Of a stretch of 64,000 bases of DNA, positions 1 through 9,499 are shown piece by piece (position 1 is the stretch's first letter; every line of letters starts with the position of its first letter). The notes under the pieces are model-generated. The model was not told where the DNA came from, ran no database searches, and saw only the letters and a list, made by a program, of their open reading frames with translations. The stretch is taken from positions 1,178,001 to 1,242,000 of the forward strand of contig NZ_CACVAN010000001.1 in the NCBI RefSeq assembly GCF_902726655.1, in the 5' to 3' direction. A program made the translations under genes and the position numbers. This stretch comes from Virgibacillus ihumii. GTDB lineage: Bacteria > Bacillota > Bacilli > Bacillales > Amphibacillaceae.

Positions 1-190
1 CTCGAACAACCCATATGTATGTATCAGCAATCCACTCAAGTATTTTAATATTAGAGATTTTCAATATAGCAAAAAACAGACCAATAATGAATGCAATCAC
101 CAAGGAGGCAGCTGACAATTCAAAAGTAAGCCACAACCCCTCAATAAATAAATCAAAACTTCCAATAAAAACATCAATAAAATGAGACAA
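1..190 (-). CDS. Amino-acid ABC transporter permease, N-terminal fragment (cut by window edge)
   Basis: Only the first 63 codons are in the window. The reading frame opens at a TTG (188-190, read on the minus strand) behind the ribosome site AAGGAG, and begins with SHFIDVFIGSFDLFIEGLW followed by a hydrophobic segment (about residues 24-45). This amphipathic start plus first membrane helix is typical of HisM/GlnP-type permeases, the inner-membrane channel of polar amino-acid importers. It lies directly downstream of the binding-lipoprotein gene, so the two should form one importer; the ATPase is expected beyond the window. Family assignment rests mainly on the neighbour and the N-terminal pattern. 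Confidence 0.8.
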   Translation of the reverse strand, partial: MSHFIDVFIGSFDLFIEGLWLTFELSAASLVIAFIIGLFFAILKISNIKILEWIADTYIWVVR

Positions 191-214
191 CTTATCAGCT
201 CCTTTTTAAGGAAC

Positions 215-241
215 AAATGTGCGCAATCTAAGCGCACATTT
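215..241 (-). promoter_or_regulatory. Intercistronic stem-loop between binding protein and permease
   Basis: A perfect 10-bp inverted repeat (AAATGTGCGC at 215-224, GCGCACATTT at 232-241) with a 7-nt loop sits between the stop of the binding-protein gene and the ribosome site of the permease. It lacks a long T run, so it is more likely a partial terminator or 3-prime mRNA stabiliser than a full stop. Such hairpins commonly let the binding protein be made in excess over the membrane subunits, as in malE-malF. Confidence 0.6.
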
Positions 242-251
242 TCAAGCTTTA

Positions 252-1064
252 TTATTCACTTGATTCTTCTGGTTCCTGAGTAATATCAGCACCAATCCAC
301 TCCATGGACAACTCTTTTAATTTACCGCTTTCTTTCAGTTCTTTTAATGCCTGATTTATATCCTCCATTAATTTATCATGCCCTTTTGGAACAGCAACCG
401 CCTGCTCACTTACACCAAGCTGTGCCCGTTTTTCAATTTTCAGGCCATTTTCGATTGCAGTACTGCCTGTAACTGCATCAGTTATCACAGCATCATGGTG
501 TCCTTTAGAAAGAGACTGCAACGCAACCACATCACTATCAACTTGCGGGATATTGTCGGTATATTGCTGTGCCATTTCAACATAGGTTGATCCCCTGGAA
601 ACTGAAACCTCTTTTCCTTTTAGATCCTCAGCAGTTTCAATATCACTGTCGGGCCTTGTATAGATAACTGGACCAGAATAATAATAAGGCTCAGAAAAGT
701 TTACTTCTTTTAAACGCTTTTCAGTGATTGTATGACTTGCTACAGCAATATCATAACGACCTTGTTTTACCCCGGTTACAATTCCGGAAAATTTGGCTTT
801 TTTCTGAACCGGTTCCAACCCAAGCTTTTCAGCGATTGCTTCTGCCACCGCTATATCATATCCCACCATCTTTCCGCCTTCCATGTAACTGAATGGCTTA
901 AACTCCCCTGATGCAGCAAAAATCAACTTTCCATCTTTAATCAAGTCGTATTTCCCAGAACCCTCTCCAGATGACGATTTTTCCGAACTGCCATCTGAAC
1001 CTCCGCATGCAGTCATAGCCACCACAATAATAGCGATAAATAATAAAAATTTCAGTTTTTTCAT
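252..1064 (-). CDS. Amino-acid ABC transporter substrate-binding lipoprotein
   Basis: The 270-residue product is a periplasmic-binding-protein-type receptor (SBP_bac_3 family) that captures a polar amino acid outside the cell and delivers it to the membrane permease. Residues 1-20 form a lipoprotein signal ending in the lipobox MTAC, with Cys20 as the lipidation site; a Gly/Ser-rich linker (21-38) follows. The binding domain covers about 43-260, starting with the typical GKLIFAASGEFKPFSY and the segment VGYDIAVAEAIAEKLG. The start ATG lies behind AGGAGAGGATG. It is the first gene of the importer operon. The substrate (glutamine, arginine, cystine or other) cannot be read from the sequence. 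Confidence 0.93.
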   Translation of the reverse strand: MKKLKFLLFIAIIVVAMTACGGSDGSSEKSSSGEGSGKYDLIKDGKLIFAASGEFKPFSYMEGGKMVGYDIAVAEAIAEKLGLEPVQKKAKFSGIVTGVKQGRYDIAVASHTITEKRLKEVNFSEPYYYSGPVIYTRPDSDIETAEDLKGKEVSVSRGSTYVEMAQQYTDNIPQVDSDVVALQSLSKGHHDAVITDAVTGSTAIENGLKIEKRAQLGVSEQAVAVPKGHDKLMEDINQALKELKESGKLKELSMEWIGADITQEPEESSE

Positions 1065-1154
1065 GATCTGCTACATCCTCTCCTTTTTCTATTTTGTTTG
1101 GAATCATATTTTAGCTCGGAATAATCTTAACCTTCTTAATGATTAATATAAAGA

Positions 1155-1163
1155 ATTATACCA
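1155..1163 (-). promoter_or_regulatory. Possible extended -10 promoter of the amino-acid importer operon
   Basis: On the minus strand the sequence TGGTATAAT gives a perfect -10 hexamer with the extended TGn element, about 90 nt upstream of the binding-protein start. No good -35 hexamer is visible 17 bp upstream. The surrounding 1065-1298 stretch is AT-rich and shows no riboswitch or T-box motif. Confidence 0.35.
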
Positions 1164-1298
1164 ATTTTAAGTAATTTATACGAACAGACTAATAATCCAT
1201 TTATACCTTTATAGAAACATTTACAAGCATTAAACCGAAATAAACCTTGTTTGCTTATATATACACCTTCATCCTTTCAGATACTTGTTCTTTCAATA

Positions 1299-1336
1299 AA
1301 ACAACCCTCCGTTCGAAATTTAACGGAGGGTTGTTT
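1299..1336 (-). terminator. Rho-independent terminator after ysxC
   Basis: An inverted repeat with arms containing CAACCCTCCGTT and AACGGAGGGTTG and an 8-nt loop is followed on the minus strand by a T-rich tail. It lies just past the ysxC stop and separates the lon-ysxC transcript from the amino-acid importer. Confidence 0.85.
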
Positions 1337-1345
1337 TGCATATTC

Positions 1346-1927
1346 TTATAAATACTGTCTTAAATTACTCCAAGCAGCGTCTTTTCCTTCCCCGGTTTCT
1401 GCAGAAAATGGAATCACAACATCTTCCGGTTCCATTTCCAGTACCTGCCTTGTCCGGTTCAAATGGTTTATCCGTTTGCCTTTAGGAATCTTATCCAACT
1501 TCGTACCAATAACGATAACCGGCAGCTCATAGTACTTTAAAAAATCATACATCTGCTGGTCATCCCCGGTTGGTTCATGCCTTATATCAGTAATAAGGAC
1601 AACAGCCTTTAATGTTTCCCTTGTTTCAAAGTACTCCTCCATCATATGTCCCCATTTTTCCCGTTCCTTTTTTGACACTTTGGCATACCCATACCCTGGA
1701 ACATCTACAAAATAAAACGACTGGTTTATTTTATAAAAATTCAATGTTTGAGTTTTGCCTGGCTTTGATGAAGTTCTGGCTAGATTTTTACGGTTAATTA
1801 ATTTGTTGATGAATGAAGATTTTCCGACATTGGACCGTCCGGCAAGTGCAATTTCCGGGAGCCGGTCAGATGGATACTGCTTCTTGCTCACTGCACTAAT
1901 AACAATTTCTGCATCAGTTACTTTCAT
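1346..1927 (-). CDS. ysxC: Ribosome biogenesis GTPase YsxC/EngB (YihA)
   Basis: A 193-residue TRAFAC GTPase needed for late assembly of the 50S ribosomal subunit. The G1 P-loop is GRSNVGKSS (residues 30-38), the switch I region has KPGKTQT, G3 is DVPGYG, and G4 is TKLDK. The start MKVTDAEIV is chosen because GGAGGAG, 5 nt upstream and inside the end of lon, is an ideal ribosome site; a longer frame to 1948 would lack one. Its first 14 nt overlap the 3-prime end of lon, which suggests translational coupling. In B. subtilis the hem operon lies downstream; here a terminator and an amino-acid transporter follow instead. Confidence 0.95.
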   Translation of the reverse strand: MKVTDAEIVISAVSKKQYPSDRLPEIALAGRSNVGKSSFINKLINRKNLARTSSKPGKTQTLNFYKINQSFYFVDVPGYGYAKVSKKEREKWGHMMEEYFETRETLKAVVLITDIRHEPTGDDQQMYDFLKYYELPVIVIGTKLDKIPKGKRINHLNRTRQVLEMEPEDVVIPFSAETGEGKDAAWSNLRQYL

Positions 1928-4244
1928 TTTTCTCCTCCATAAGCGCATGCTTCAGTACCTGGTCCAGATGGTTGACTTTAATAAATGTCAGATCACCCCG
2001 GACACTTTCAGGAATATCTTCAATATCTTTTTCATTTTCTTCCGGAATAATTATCGATGAAATGCCAGCCCGATGTGCACTGAGGGATTTCTCCTTTAAG
2101 CCGCCAATCGGCAGCACACGTCCTCTGAGTGTAATTTCACCAGTCATGGCAACTTCCTTTTTGACAGCCCTCCCTGTCAACGCCGAAACAAGTGCGGTAG
2201 CCATTGTAATACCTGCTGACGGCCCATCCTTTGGTGTCGCACCTTCGGGAACATGTATATGAATATCATACTTCTCGTAAAAATCGGAATCGATATTCAA
2301 CTCATCCGAACGCGATCGGATATAGCTGAATGCTGCTTGTGCTGATTCCTGCATAACATCTCCAAGTTTACCTGTAAGGGTTAATTTGCCTTTACCCGGA
2401 TAATGGGAAACCTCGATCGACAGCGTGTCGCCTCCTGCTGCTGTATACGCAAGACCAGTAGCCGCACCTACTTGATTTTCCTCCTCCATTCTTCCATAAC
2501 GAAACAGCGGTTTTCCAAGTAAATCTTCAATGCTTTTCTCAGTTACAATAACGCGCTTCTTATCACCCGATATAATAATTTTGGCTGCTTTACGGCAAAT
2601 GGTTGCAAGTTGGCGCTCAAGTCCGCGAACCCCCGCTTCCCGCGTGTAGGTGCGGATTAACTTCAATAATGCATCATCACGCACTTGCAAATTCCCTTTT
2701 TTTAAACCATTTTCCTTCAATTGTTTTGGCAGCAGGTGCTCTTTAGCAATATGCAGTTTTTCCACTTCCGTATACCCTGCAATGGAAATGAGCTCCATCC
2801 GGTCTAATAATGGCCCCGGTATATTATTAACATAGTTCGCTGTTGCAACGAAGAGCACATTTGATAAATCATATGTCTCCTCAATAAAGTGGTCACTGAA
2901 ATTGCTGTTTTGTTCCGGATCCAGAACTTCCAACATCGCTGAAGATGGATCTCCACGAAAATCACTGGCCATTTTATCAATCTCATCCAACAGAAAAACA
3001 GGATTGACCGTTTCAGCCTTTTTCATCCCCTGAATAATTCTGCCAGGCATTGCTCCAATATATGTTCGACGGTGTCCGCGAATTTCGGCATCATCACGAA
3101 TACCCCCAAGTGAAATACGGACGAAATTACGATTGATTGATCTGGCAATCGATTTTGCCAATGACGTTTTCCCGACTCCTGGAGGCCCGACCAAACATAG
3201 AATAGGACCTTTTATGGACTTGGTCAACTTTTGGACAGCAAGGTATTCCAAAATTCGTTCCTTCACTTTTTCCAGACCATAATGATCCTCATCAAGAATT
3301 TTGTTCGCTTTATTGATTTCAATGGTATCCTGTGTCTTATTGGTCCAAGGCAATGCCAAAAGCCATTCAATATAATTCCGGATTACAGAACTTTCCGCGG
3401 AACTTTGCGGGACTTTTTCATAGCGGTCCAATTCTTTCATGGCGACTTCGACAATCCGCTCCGGCATGCCTGAGTTCTCCACTTTTTCCCGTAACTGACC
3501 AACTTCTCCGTTTTTTCCGTCTTTGTCACCCAGCTCTTTCTGAATCGCTTTGAGTTGTTCACGTAAATAATATTCCTTTTGCGTTTTTTCCATGGACGTT
3601 TTAACGCGCTGGCCGATTTTCTTTTCCAAATCCAGTACCTTTTTTTCATTGGAAATAAGTTTTACCAGATGCTGCAGTCGCTGTTTGACATTCACAATCT
3701 CCAGCAGTTCCTGTTTATCTTTTAACTTCAGTGAAAGATGTGATGTGACCAGGTCAGCAAGCCGTCCTGGTTCATCGATATCAGAAACTGTTTCGAGTGT
3801 TTCCTTTGTGATCTTTTGTGAAACCTTTATGTACTGCTCAAATTGTCGCAGCAATGAACGCATGAGAGCTTCTTCTTCGTTGTTCTCCCCATGTTCATCT
3901 GACAGTTTCTCAATTTCGACCATGAATTCATCTTTTTCGTCTATAAACCTTGTTATTTGTCCGCGGTTTAAGCCTTCAACGAGGACACGAATAGTACCAT
4001 TAGGGAGTTTTAACATCTGTTTTACTTTTGCCAGTGTTCCGATCCGGTAGATATCTTTCGGCTCAGGATCATCCAGACTGACCTTTTTTTGAGCTGCCAG
4101 GAAAATAATTGAATCATCCATCATTGCTTTTTCAAGTGCTGCTACAGACTTGTCCCGTCCGACATCCAAATGAAGCACCATAGACGGAAATACAAGCAGT
4201 CCCCGCAATGGCAATAACGGCAACTCTTTTGTTTCGTTTGTCAT
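1914..4244 (-). CDS. lon: ATP-dependent endopeptidase La (LonA)
   Basis: A 776-residue cytosolic AAA+ protease that degrades misfolded and regulatory proteins. The N-terminal substrate-recognition domain starts with [13 protein letters not shown]. The AAA+ module has Walker A GPPGVGKT (about 353-360) and Walker B LLDEIDK. The C-terminal protease domain has the KDGPSAG motif with catalytic Ser near 676 and the partner Lys near 719 in GGLKEK. Start MTNETKE is favoured, with TTGGAGGT 7 nt upstream; the in-frame TTG 15 nt earlier overlaps that ribosome site. The lonB gene that sits between clpX and lonA in B. subtilis is absent here. Confidence 0.97.
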   Translation of the reverse strand: MTNETKELPLLPLRGLLVFPSMVLHLDVGRDKSVAALEKAMMDDSIIFLAAQKKVSLDDPEPKDIYRIGTLAKVKQMLKLPNGTIRVLVEGLNRGQITRFIDEKDEFMVEIEKLSDEHGENNEEEALMRSLLRQFEQYIKVSQKITKETLETVSDIDEPGRLADLVTSHLSLKLKDKQELLEIVNVKQRLQHLVKLISNEKKVLDLEKKIGQRVKTSMEKTQKEYYLREQLKAIQKELGDKDGKNGEVGQLREKVENSGMPERIVEVAMKELDRYEKVPQSSAESSVIRNYIEWLLALPWTNKTQDTIEINKANKILDEDHYGLEKVKERILEYLAVQKLTKSIKGPILCLVGPPGVGKTSLAKSIARSINRNFVRISLGGIRDDAEIRGHRRTYIGAMPGRIIQGMKKAETVNPVFLLDEIDKMASDFRGDPSSAMLEVLDPEQNSNFSDHFIEETYDLSNVLFVATANYVNNIPGPLLDRMELISIAGYTEVEKLHIAKEHLLPKQLKENGLKKGNLQVRDDALLKLIRTYTREAGVRGLERQLATICRKAAKIIISGDKKRVIVTEKSIEDLLGKPLFRYGRMEEENQVGAATGLAYTAAGGDTLSIEVSHYPGKGKLTLTGKLGDVMQESAQAAFSYIRSRSDELNIDSDFYEKYDIHIHVPEGATPKDGPSAGITMATALVSALTGRAVKKEVAMTGEITLRGRVLPIGGLKEKSLSAHRAGISSIIIPEENEKDIEDIPESVRGDLTFIKVNHLDQVLKHALMEEKNESN

Positions 4245-4390
4245 TATATGTACCTCCAAAAAATATGTAATGGAATAATTATGTATGTTTTATTAGTTTA
4301 TAAAAATACCGGCTGAATGTAAACGAATTGACTTACTTTCAACCTTAGTATTACCTGTCAAACGGATACTAAACAACATTACTTACATAA

Positions 4391-4427
4391 GAAAGAGACT
4401 GACATCAGCAGCGCAGAGTCAGCCTCT
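4391..4427 (-). terminator. Terminator after clpX
   Basis: On the minus strand a 10-bp stem (AGAGGCTGAC with GTCAGTCTCT, one G-U pair) is followed by TTTCTTATG. It lies 24 nt past the clpX stop, inside the 206-bp clpX-lon gap, so lon probably has its own promoter. Confidence 0.75.
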
Positions 4428-4450
4428 ATGATATTAAATTTTATTATTTT

Positions 4451-5731
4451 TTATGCACTTTCTTTTGGAATTTCTTTATTGCCTTCTTTTACCGTACCAT
4501 CCCGAAAGACCAGCTTTGGATTGCCGCCTTCGTTAATCACGGTATCTTTTGTGATGATACATTTTTCAATATCTTCATCCCTTGAAGGCAGGTCAAACAT
4601 TACATCAAGCGTAATGCCTTCAATAATCGACCGTAGACCACGGGCACCTGTTTTACGCTCAATTGCTTTTCTGGCTATTTCCCTGAGGGCCTCTTCCTCA
4701 AATTCCAGCTCTACATCATCCATCTCGAAAAGCTTCACATATTGCTTAACCAGAGCATTTTTTGGTTTTGTTAAAATATCAACAAGTGCTTCTTCATCCA
4801 ACGGCTGAAGACTGCCTACCACCGGAATCCGACCGATAAATTCTGGAATAAGTCCATAACGCAACAAGTCTTCCGGTAATACTTTTGTAAGAAGTTCAGA
4901 TTTATCCATATCCTGCTGTGATTCATTGGCACCAAAACCAATAACCTTTTTACCGAGACGACGCTTAACGATCTGGTCAATGCCATCAAATGCTCCGCCA
5001 ACGATAAACAGGACATTAGTAGTATCAATCTGTATAAATTCCTGATGCGGATGCTTACGTCCTCCCTGAGGCGGAACACTTGCTACTGTACCTTCCAGAA
5101 TTTTAAGAAGTGCTTGTTGAACACCTTCTCCGGATACATCACGCGTAATGGAAGGGTTTTCCGATTTGCGGGCAACCTTGTCAATTTCATCGATGTAAAT
5201 AATTCCTTTTTCGGCTTTTTCCACATCATAATCCGCAGCCTGAATCAGTTTTAATAAAATATTCTCAACATCTTCTCCTACATAACCAGCTTCGGTTAAT
5301 GATGTTGCATCAGCCATGGCAAACGGAACATTTAATATACGCGCCAATGTCTGAGCTAAAAGTGTTTTACCACTGCCGGTTGGTCCAAGCATGGCGATGT
5401 TACTTTTGGCCAGTTCCACATCATCTGCATTCCTTGTGGAGTTAATACGTTTGTAGTGGTTATAAACGGCAACAGACAAATTTTTCTTAGCCTGATCCTG
5501 ACCAATTACATAATCGTTCAGGGTCTCGCAGATTTCCTTTGGCTTCGGAATTTCTTTGAATTCCGTTTCTTCTTCGGTACCGAGCTCTTCTTCAACGATT
5601 TCGGTACAAAGTTCAATACACTCATCACATATATAAACGCCTGGCCCGGCTACAAGTTTACGAACCTGATCCTGGCTTTTGCCACAAAATGAACATTTTA
5701 ATTGTCCCTTTTCTTCATTAAACTTAAACAT
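4451..5731 (-). CDS. clpX: ATP-dependent Clp protease ATP-binding subunit ClpX
   Basis: A 426-residue AAA+ unfoldase that feeds ssrA-tagged and other substrates to ClpP. The N-terminal zinc-binding domain uses Cys13, Cys16, Cys35 and Cys38. Walker A is GPTGSGKT (116-123), Walker [10 protein letters not shown], and the loop VIGFGA matches the ClpP-docking IGF tripeptide. It has the normal length for the family. The ATG sits behind TAGGAGTG. It follows tig, as in B. subtilis, but a terminator-like hairpin and a promoter candidate between them indicate separate transcription. Confidence 0.98.
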   Translation of the reverse strand: MFKFNEEKGQLKCSFCGKSQDQVRKLVAGPGVYICDECIELCTEIVEEELGTEEETEFKEIPKPKEICETLNDYVIGQDQAKKNLSVAVYNHYKRINSTRNADDVELAKSNIAMLGPTGSGKTLLAQTLARILNVPFAMADATSLTEAGYVGEDVENILLKLIQAADYDVEKAEKGIIYIDEIDKVARKSENPSITRDVSGEGVQQALLKILEGTVASVPPQGGRKHPHQEFIQIDTTNVLFIVGGAFDGIDQIVKRRLGKKVIGFGANESQQDMDKSELLTKVLPEDLLRYGLIPEFIGRIPVVGSLQPLDEEALVDILTKPKNALVKQYVKLFEMDDVELEFEEEALREIARKAIERKTGARGLRSIIEGITLDVMFDLPSRDEDIEKCIITKDTVINEGGNPKLVFRDGTVKEGNKEIPKESA

Positions 5732-5863
5732 TCAATTCACTCCTAAAAGTTTAAATCTGCCTTTTAAATTTATCTGCTTCACTTCAACTTTAGCTTTCAA
5801 TGTCATCATACCAAATCAAAATAGGAAAACAAAACAAAAAACCTTTACTTCATTTACCACTTA

Positions 5864-5891
5864 ATTATGAGGAATTTAATGAAAAAGTCAA
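5864..5891 (-). promoter_or_regulatory. Candidate SigA promoter of clpX
   Basis: Within the 380-bp tig-clpX gap the minus strand carries TTGACT, 16 bp, then CATAAT, about 130 nt upstream of the clpX start. No CtsR-type heptad repeat was seen. The rest of the gap (5905-6050) holds nothing recognisable. Confidence 0.45.
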
Positions 5892-6050
5892 ATCATAACC
5901 ATTGTTGTTTTGCCCTTTTCCTATCCTATGTCATAAAAGCAAATAAGATAACATCTAAAGGCTGATTCGCTGGAAACCCTGCTTGCATCCATGTTTAACA
6001 GTCAGGAATGTTTTTATTCATAAAACCCCAGGATTTCCGTGAATAGTGAA

Positions 6051-6076
6051 ACAAGGTGCGAATGATCGCACCTTGT
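6051..6076 (-). terminator. Terminator hairpin after tig
   Basis: A perfect 11-bp inverted repeat (ACAAGGTGCGA and TCGCACCTTGT) encloses a 4-nt loop, 35 nt past the tig stop. The T run on the minus strand is short (TTTCAC), so termination may be incomplete. Confidence 0.65.
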
Positions 6077-6111
6077 CCGTTCTTCATTTTTAATTTAACA
6101 CCGCTGCTACA

Positions 6112-7404
6112 TTATCCTTCAATCTTTTTGCTGTTTTCGTCAAGGAACTCAATTGCTTTCTTCATTTTAAGATCTTCTTTAATAGCATCGGTATTTCCAC
6201 CGAGCATTTGCTTCAGCTGTTCAACCTCTGTTCCATACATGGATGCCATGTTACCAAGTTCCTCATCCACATCTTCATCGGATACTTCCAGGTTTTCAGC
6301 ATTTACAATTGCTTCAAGAGTCAGATTTGTTTTGACACGTTTCTCAGCATCGTCTTTCATTTGCTCTTTTAAAGCATTTTCATCCTGACCGGAAAACTGG
6401 AAATACATATCCATTGTCATTCCCTGCATTTGCAGACGCTGTTCAAATTCCTTAAGCATCCGGTCAAGTTCCGTATTAACCATAGCTTCCGGAACATCCA
6501 CTTCCGCATTATCTGAAGCCTGCTCAATCAATGATTCACGCTTCTGATTTTCCGCGTCCTGCTTGCGCTGTGTTTCCAGTTCTTCTTTTTTCTTTGTTTT
6601 CAGCTCTTCCAGTGTTTCCACTTCTTCATCTACATCTTTTGCAAATTCATCATCAAGTTCCGGCATTTCTTTCGTTTTAACATCATGGATTTTTACCTGA
6701 AATTGTGCTTTTTTACCAGCAAGATCCTCCGCGTGGTAATCTTCCGGGAACGTTATTTCAATTTCAGTTTCTTCACCTGCTGATTTGCCAACAAGCTGCT
6801 CTTCGAATCCTGGAATAAACTGTCCGGATCCAATTTCCAGTGAGTGATCTTCACCTTTTCCGCCTTCGAACGCTTCACCGTCCATGAATCCTTCAAAATC
6901 CATTACAACTGTATCGCCTTCTTCGACAGTTCCTTCTTCCTTGATAATAAGTTCAGCCTGATGCTCACGCTGGTGCTCAATTTCATGATCCACATCTTCA
7001 TCCGTAACTTCTACAGACTGCTCTTCCACTTCAAGTCCTTTGTATTCACCAAGCGTTACTTCCGGCTTAACCGTCACTTTGGCAGTGAAAACAAGCGGCT
7101 TGCCGCGTTCGATTTCTTCAATATCCACTTCCGGCTGTTCAATTGGCTCAATGCCGGTTTCTTCAACAGCACTGACATAGGCATCCGGAAGCAGAATGTC
7201 AACCGCATCCTGATAAAGCGATTCAACGCCGAATCGTTTTTCAAAAATTTTACGAGGTACCTTCCCTTTACGGAAGCCCGGAATCTGTACATCTTTTACC
7301 ACTTTTTTAAATGCCTGATCCAGTCCTTTCTCAAATTCATCCACACTGACTTCAAACGTCAGTACTCCTTCATTGCCTTCTTGCTTTTCCCATTTTGCCG
7401 ACAT
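6112..7404 (-). CDS. tig: Trigger factor (ribosome-associated peptidyl-prolyl isomerase chaperone)
   Basis: A 430-residue chaperone that binds the 50S exit tunnel and folds nascent chains. The ribosome-docking domain includes the signature [17 protein letters not shown] (about 42-58); a FKBP-type isomerase domain follows (about 155-245, starting [12 protein letters not shown]), then the helical substrate-binding arms. The protein is strongly acidic. Start MSAKWEKQ is chosen because GGAGGG lies 7 nt upstream; an upstream in-frame ATG has no ribosome site. Gene order ysoA-tig-clpX matches B. subtilis. Confidence 0.97.
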   Translation of the reverse strand: MSAKWEKQEGNEGVLTFEVSVDEFEKGLDQAFKKVVKDVQIPGFRKGKVPRKIFEKRFGVESLYQDAVDILLPDAYVSAVEETGIEPIEQPEVDIEEIERGKPLVFTAKVTVKPEVTLGEYKGLEVEEQSVEVTDEDVDHEIEHQREHQAELIIKEEGTVEEGDTVVMDFEGFMDGEAFEGGKGEDHSLEIGSGQFIPGFEEQLVGKSAGEETEIEITFPEDYHAEDLAGKKAQFQVKIHDVKTKEMPELDDEFAKDVDEEVETLEELKTKKKEELETQRKQDAENQKRESLIEQASDNAEVDVPEAMVNTELDRMLKEFEQRLQMQGMTMDMYFQFSGQDENALKEQMKDDAEKRVKTNLTLEAIVNAENLEVSDEDVDEELGNMASMYGTEVEQLKQMLGGNTDAIKEDLKMKKAIEFLDENSKKIEG

Positions 7405-7543
7405 GCTATTCCCTCCAAAATCTAAAATCTCATTATAATGCCGCATTCACTAATATAGACTAGTATATTTAATGATCAAATTTACAACCATCTCATTATA
7501 ACATAATTCGAAGTCCTTTCAACAATTATGGACGTATGAAGGA

Positions 7544-8524
7544 CTATGCCTCCAAAATTGTCAGGTATAACGCTTCACACAATTGGACTTCTTCAACGAA
7601 GTGATTTAATTCCGTATCAATTTTTTCCCTTTGATCAGTATGTATTTTCATATTTTCTTCCCCAATGATTATTAGCGCATCTGCCAATGTTGCTATATCT
7701 TTCTCAGCGGGCATTACCGGATAACGAACATAGCAATATCGATAAAGCAGCTTTTCAACCATCTTGTACAAAGTAGGATTACTTTGCTCCAGATCGCTTA
7801 TGAACAGCATTGTCCGTTTCATGGCAGGATGCGTATTAAGTGTGGCTGTTTCTGTCGGACTGACTGACATGTATATATCAAATTTTTGAATTTCAATTGA
7901 TTCAGAAATATCCACTTCCTGCATCCATGTAAAAATGGCAGTTTTTACTACAGGGTGTATCTTTTCATTTACAAGCAATTTTTTTATAGAGGCAACCGGA
8001 ACAGCATCGATTTTCCTCAATTCTTCAACTAAACGCCATTGCTGACCATGATTCTCCTCTTTTACAGCTTTCCAAAGATCATTTATGTATTGTACAGATT
8101 TTTCGGTCCGAAGTTCATCATTCATTTTATTGCTCATATCATAGAGCTGCTGAAATTGTTCGTAAATCATCTCCGGAATACCGGGCTGTCTGAATTCAAA
8201 CTCCACTTGTTCCATTAATAATGAATACTGATTTGTCTGGAAAAGAATGGTGAGGTAAATATGTACATAATGATAGTAATTTTCATCTTTAAGAGTCATT
8301 AACTCCTCACACAGTTCCTGCGCCGCTTCATACCGATCCAATTCCATCAGACAAATAAGTTTCCCGATTACAATCTCATGATTGTTAACATTATAACTTA
8401 TTAACTTGTCCAGCTTTTCCAGTGCTTCATAATATCGTTTTTCCTTTAAAGCAATCAGACTCTCTTCCTCAAGGAGATCTTTCCATTTTGGGAAAAGAAC
8501 GACCTTTTTCTGTTTATTGTGCAT
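7544..8524 (-). CDS. ysoA: TPR-repeat protein YsoA
   Basis: A 326-residue soluble helical protein without signal peptide. Residues about 15-130 contain tetratricopeptide-like helical pairs (for example ALKEKRYYEALEKLDKLI and LICLMELDRYEAAQELCEEL), a protein-protein interaction scaffold. The function is unknown; identification rests on the repeats and the conserved position upstream of tig. Start MHNKQKK is used, with GGAGTG 7 nt upstream; the open frame runs further 5-prime through the tRNA terminator and is not coding there. Confidence 0.85.
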   Translation of the reverse strand: MHNKQKKVVLFPKWKDLLEEESLIALKEKRYYEALEKLDKLISYNVNNHEIVIGKLICLMELDRYEAAQELCEELMTLKDENYYHYVHIYLTILFQTNQYSLLMEQVEFEFRQPGIPEMIYEQFQQLYDMSNKMNDELRTEKSVQYINDLWKAVKEENHGQQWRLVEELRKIDAVPVASIKKLLVNEKIHPVVKTAIFTWMQEVDISESIEIQKFDIYMSVSPTETATLNTHPAMKRTMLFISDLEQSNPTLYKMVEKLLYRYCYVRYPVMPAEKDIATLADALIIIGEENMKIHTDQREKIDTELNHFVEEVQLCEALYLTILEA

Positions 8525-8601
8525 GTATTCACTCCTTTCCCGGTATTTATAATTATTTCTAATGTAATAATATACCCTATATATTTGGATATAAACATAT
8601 G

Positions 8602-8637
8602 TAAAAAAGGAACCTACTAATAATAGGTCCCTTTTTT
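8602..8637 (-). terminator. Terminator after the tRNA-Gly/tRNA-Arg pair
   Basis: The minus strand reads GGGACCTA, a 7-nt loop, TAGGTTCC and TTTTTT, immediately after the tRNA-Arg gene. It is a canonical intrinsic terminator and separates the tRNAs from ysoA. Confidence 0.9.
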
Positions 8638-8639
8638 GA

Positions 8640-8713
8640 CGTCCCAGGCAGGATTCGAACCTGCGACCCATAGCTTAGAAGGCTATTGCTCTATCCAGCT
8701 GAGCTACTGGGAC
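8640..8713 (-). tRNA. tRNA-Arg (anticodon UCU)
   Basis: A 74-nt cloverleaf can be drawn. The acceptor stem is GTCCCAG/CTGGGAC, the D arm AGCTCAGCTGGATAGAGC, the anticodon loop CTTCTAA giving UCU, and the T arm GCAGGTTCGAATCCTGC. The discriminator base is G and CCA is not encoded. It reads AGA codons. It is co-transcribed after tRNA-Gly and directly followed by a terminator. Confidence 0.96.
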
Positions 8714-8720
8714 AATGATA

Positions 8721-8794
8721 TGGAGCGGGTGATGGGAATCGAACCCACATCATCAGCTTGGAAGGCTGAGGTTTTACCACTAAACTACACCCGC
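8721..8794 (-). tRNA. tRNA-Gly (anticodon UCC)
   Basis: The cloverleaf has acceptor stem GCGGGTG/CACCCGC, anticodon loop CTTCCAA giving UCC, a T arm with GTGGGTTCGATTCCCAT, and an encoded 3-prime CCA (included in the coordinates). It reads GGA and GGG codons. Only 7 nt separate it from the downstream tRNA-Arg, so they form one transcript. The encoded CCA contrasts with the neighbouring tRNA-Arg. Confidence 0.96.
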
Positions 8795-8920
8795 ATGCTT
8801 ACTTTAATATGTATGCTGAAGATGATATCAACCGCTGCACCCTTCATTATAAATCCGCATGTTTTTCACGGACAAGATTCATTATATGTACAATGAAAAA
8901 ATTTGTCAATACTTACTGCA

Positions 8921-8956
8921 GAAAAAAGCTTTTCACCCGGAACAAGACCGGATGAA
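8921..8956 (-). terminator. Terminator after the gerM-rph-rdgB-ysnB group
   Basis: The minus strand has a 9-bp stem (TTCATCCGG with CCGGGTGAA, one G-U pair) followed by AAGCTTTTTTC, 9 nt past the ysnB stop. Confidence 0.82.
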
Positions 8957-8964
8957 ATTCCTGC

Positions 8965-9477
8965 TTATTTCAGTGAAGTTTTGATGGCAAGTTCCTCGAC
9001 AGTTTCACCTGACAATGTGTGAAATTGAACAGCAACAGCGTCTGGGGTGTCCCATTCCAAAATCGCATACGTCTTAACATCTCTGAGCCTCGGAAGCCTT
9101 ATGCTGCCGGGATTAACCAGCAAAAGTTCACCGCTTTTTTCTGCTCCGGCAATATGTGTATGACCAAAACATACCACATCGGCATCTTGTTCCATAGCCC
9201 GGTAGGAAATTGTCATCAAACCCTGTTTCACCTGATGTCTGTGTCCGTGCGCCACAAAGAAGCGCAAACCGCCAATTTCAACCGTTTGTTCCTGTGGATA
9301 CCGCGAGTCAAAGTCACAATTTCCGGCCACTTTCACAAACCCTTCAAGCTCCGGTGCATCCATGTCCAATTCTGAGTCACCACAATGAATCATCCGGATA
9401 TCAGGGTGCTGTTTTTTAATTGCATTCAGTTCTTTTGTTAAACCGTGACTGTCACTGACAATTAATACTTTGTTCAT
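8965..9477 (-). CDS. ysnB: YfcE/MJ0936-type metallophosphoesterase YsnB
   Basis: A 170-residue calcineurin-like phosphoesterase. The metal-binding motifs appear in order: DSHG, CGDSE, GNCD, AHGHRH and GHTH. Family members hydrolyse phosphodiesters in vitro, but the physiological substrate is unknown. Start MNKVLIVSD follows GAGGGG with good spacing. It is the last gene of the rph-rdgB-ysnB run (22 nt after rdgB), which matches B. subtilis rph-ysnA-ysnB. Confidence 0.92.
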   Translation of the reverse strand: MNKVLIVSDSHGLTKELNAIKKQHPDIRMIHCGDSELDMDAPELEGFVKVAGNCDFDSRYPQEQTVEIGGLRFFVAHGHRHQVKQGLMTISYRAMEQDADVVCFGHTHIAGAEKSGELLLVNPGSIRLPRLRDVKTYAILEWDTPDAVAVQFHTLSGETVEELAIKTSLK

Positions 9478-9499
9478 GTTGTAACCCCTCAATCTTTAG

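Noticed and set aside
3592..4050. 152-residue plus-strand open frame opposite lon
   Set aside because: Fully inside lonA, low complexity (Ser, Phe, Arg), no ribosome site or family motif.
6844..7425. 193-residue plus-strand open frame opposite tig
   Set aside because: Antisense to trigger factor; Phe/Arg/Asn-rich composition is a reading artefact of acidic coding DNA on the other strand.
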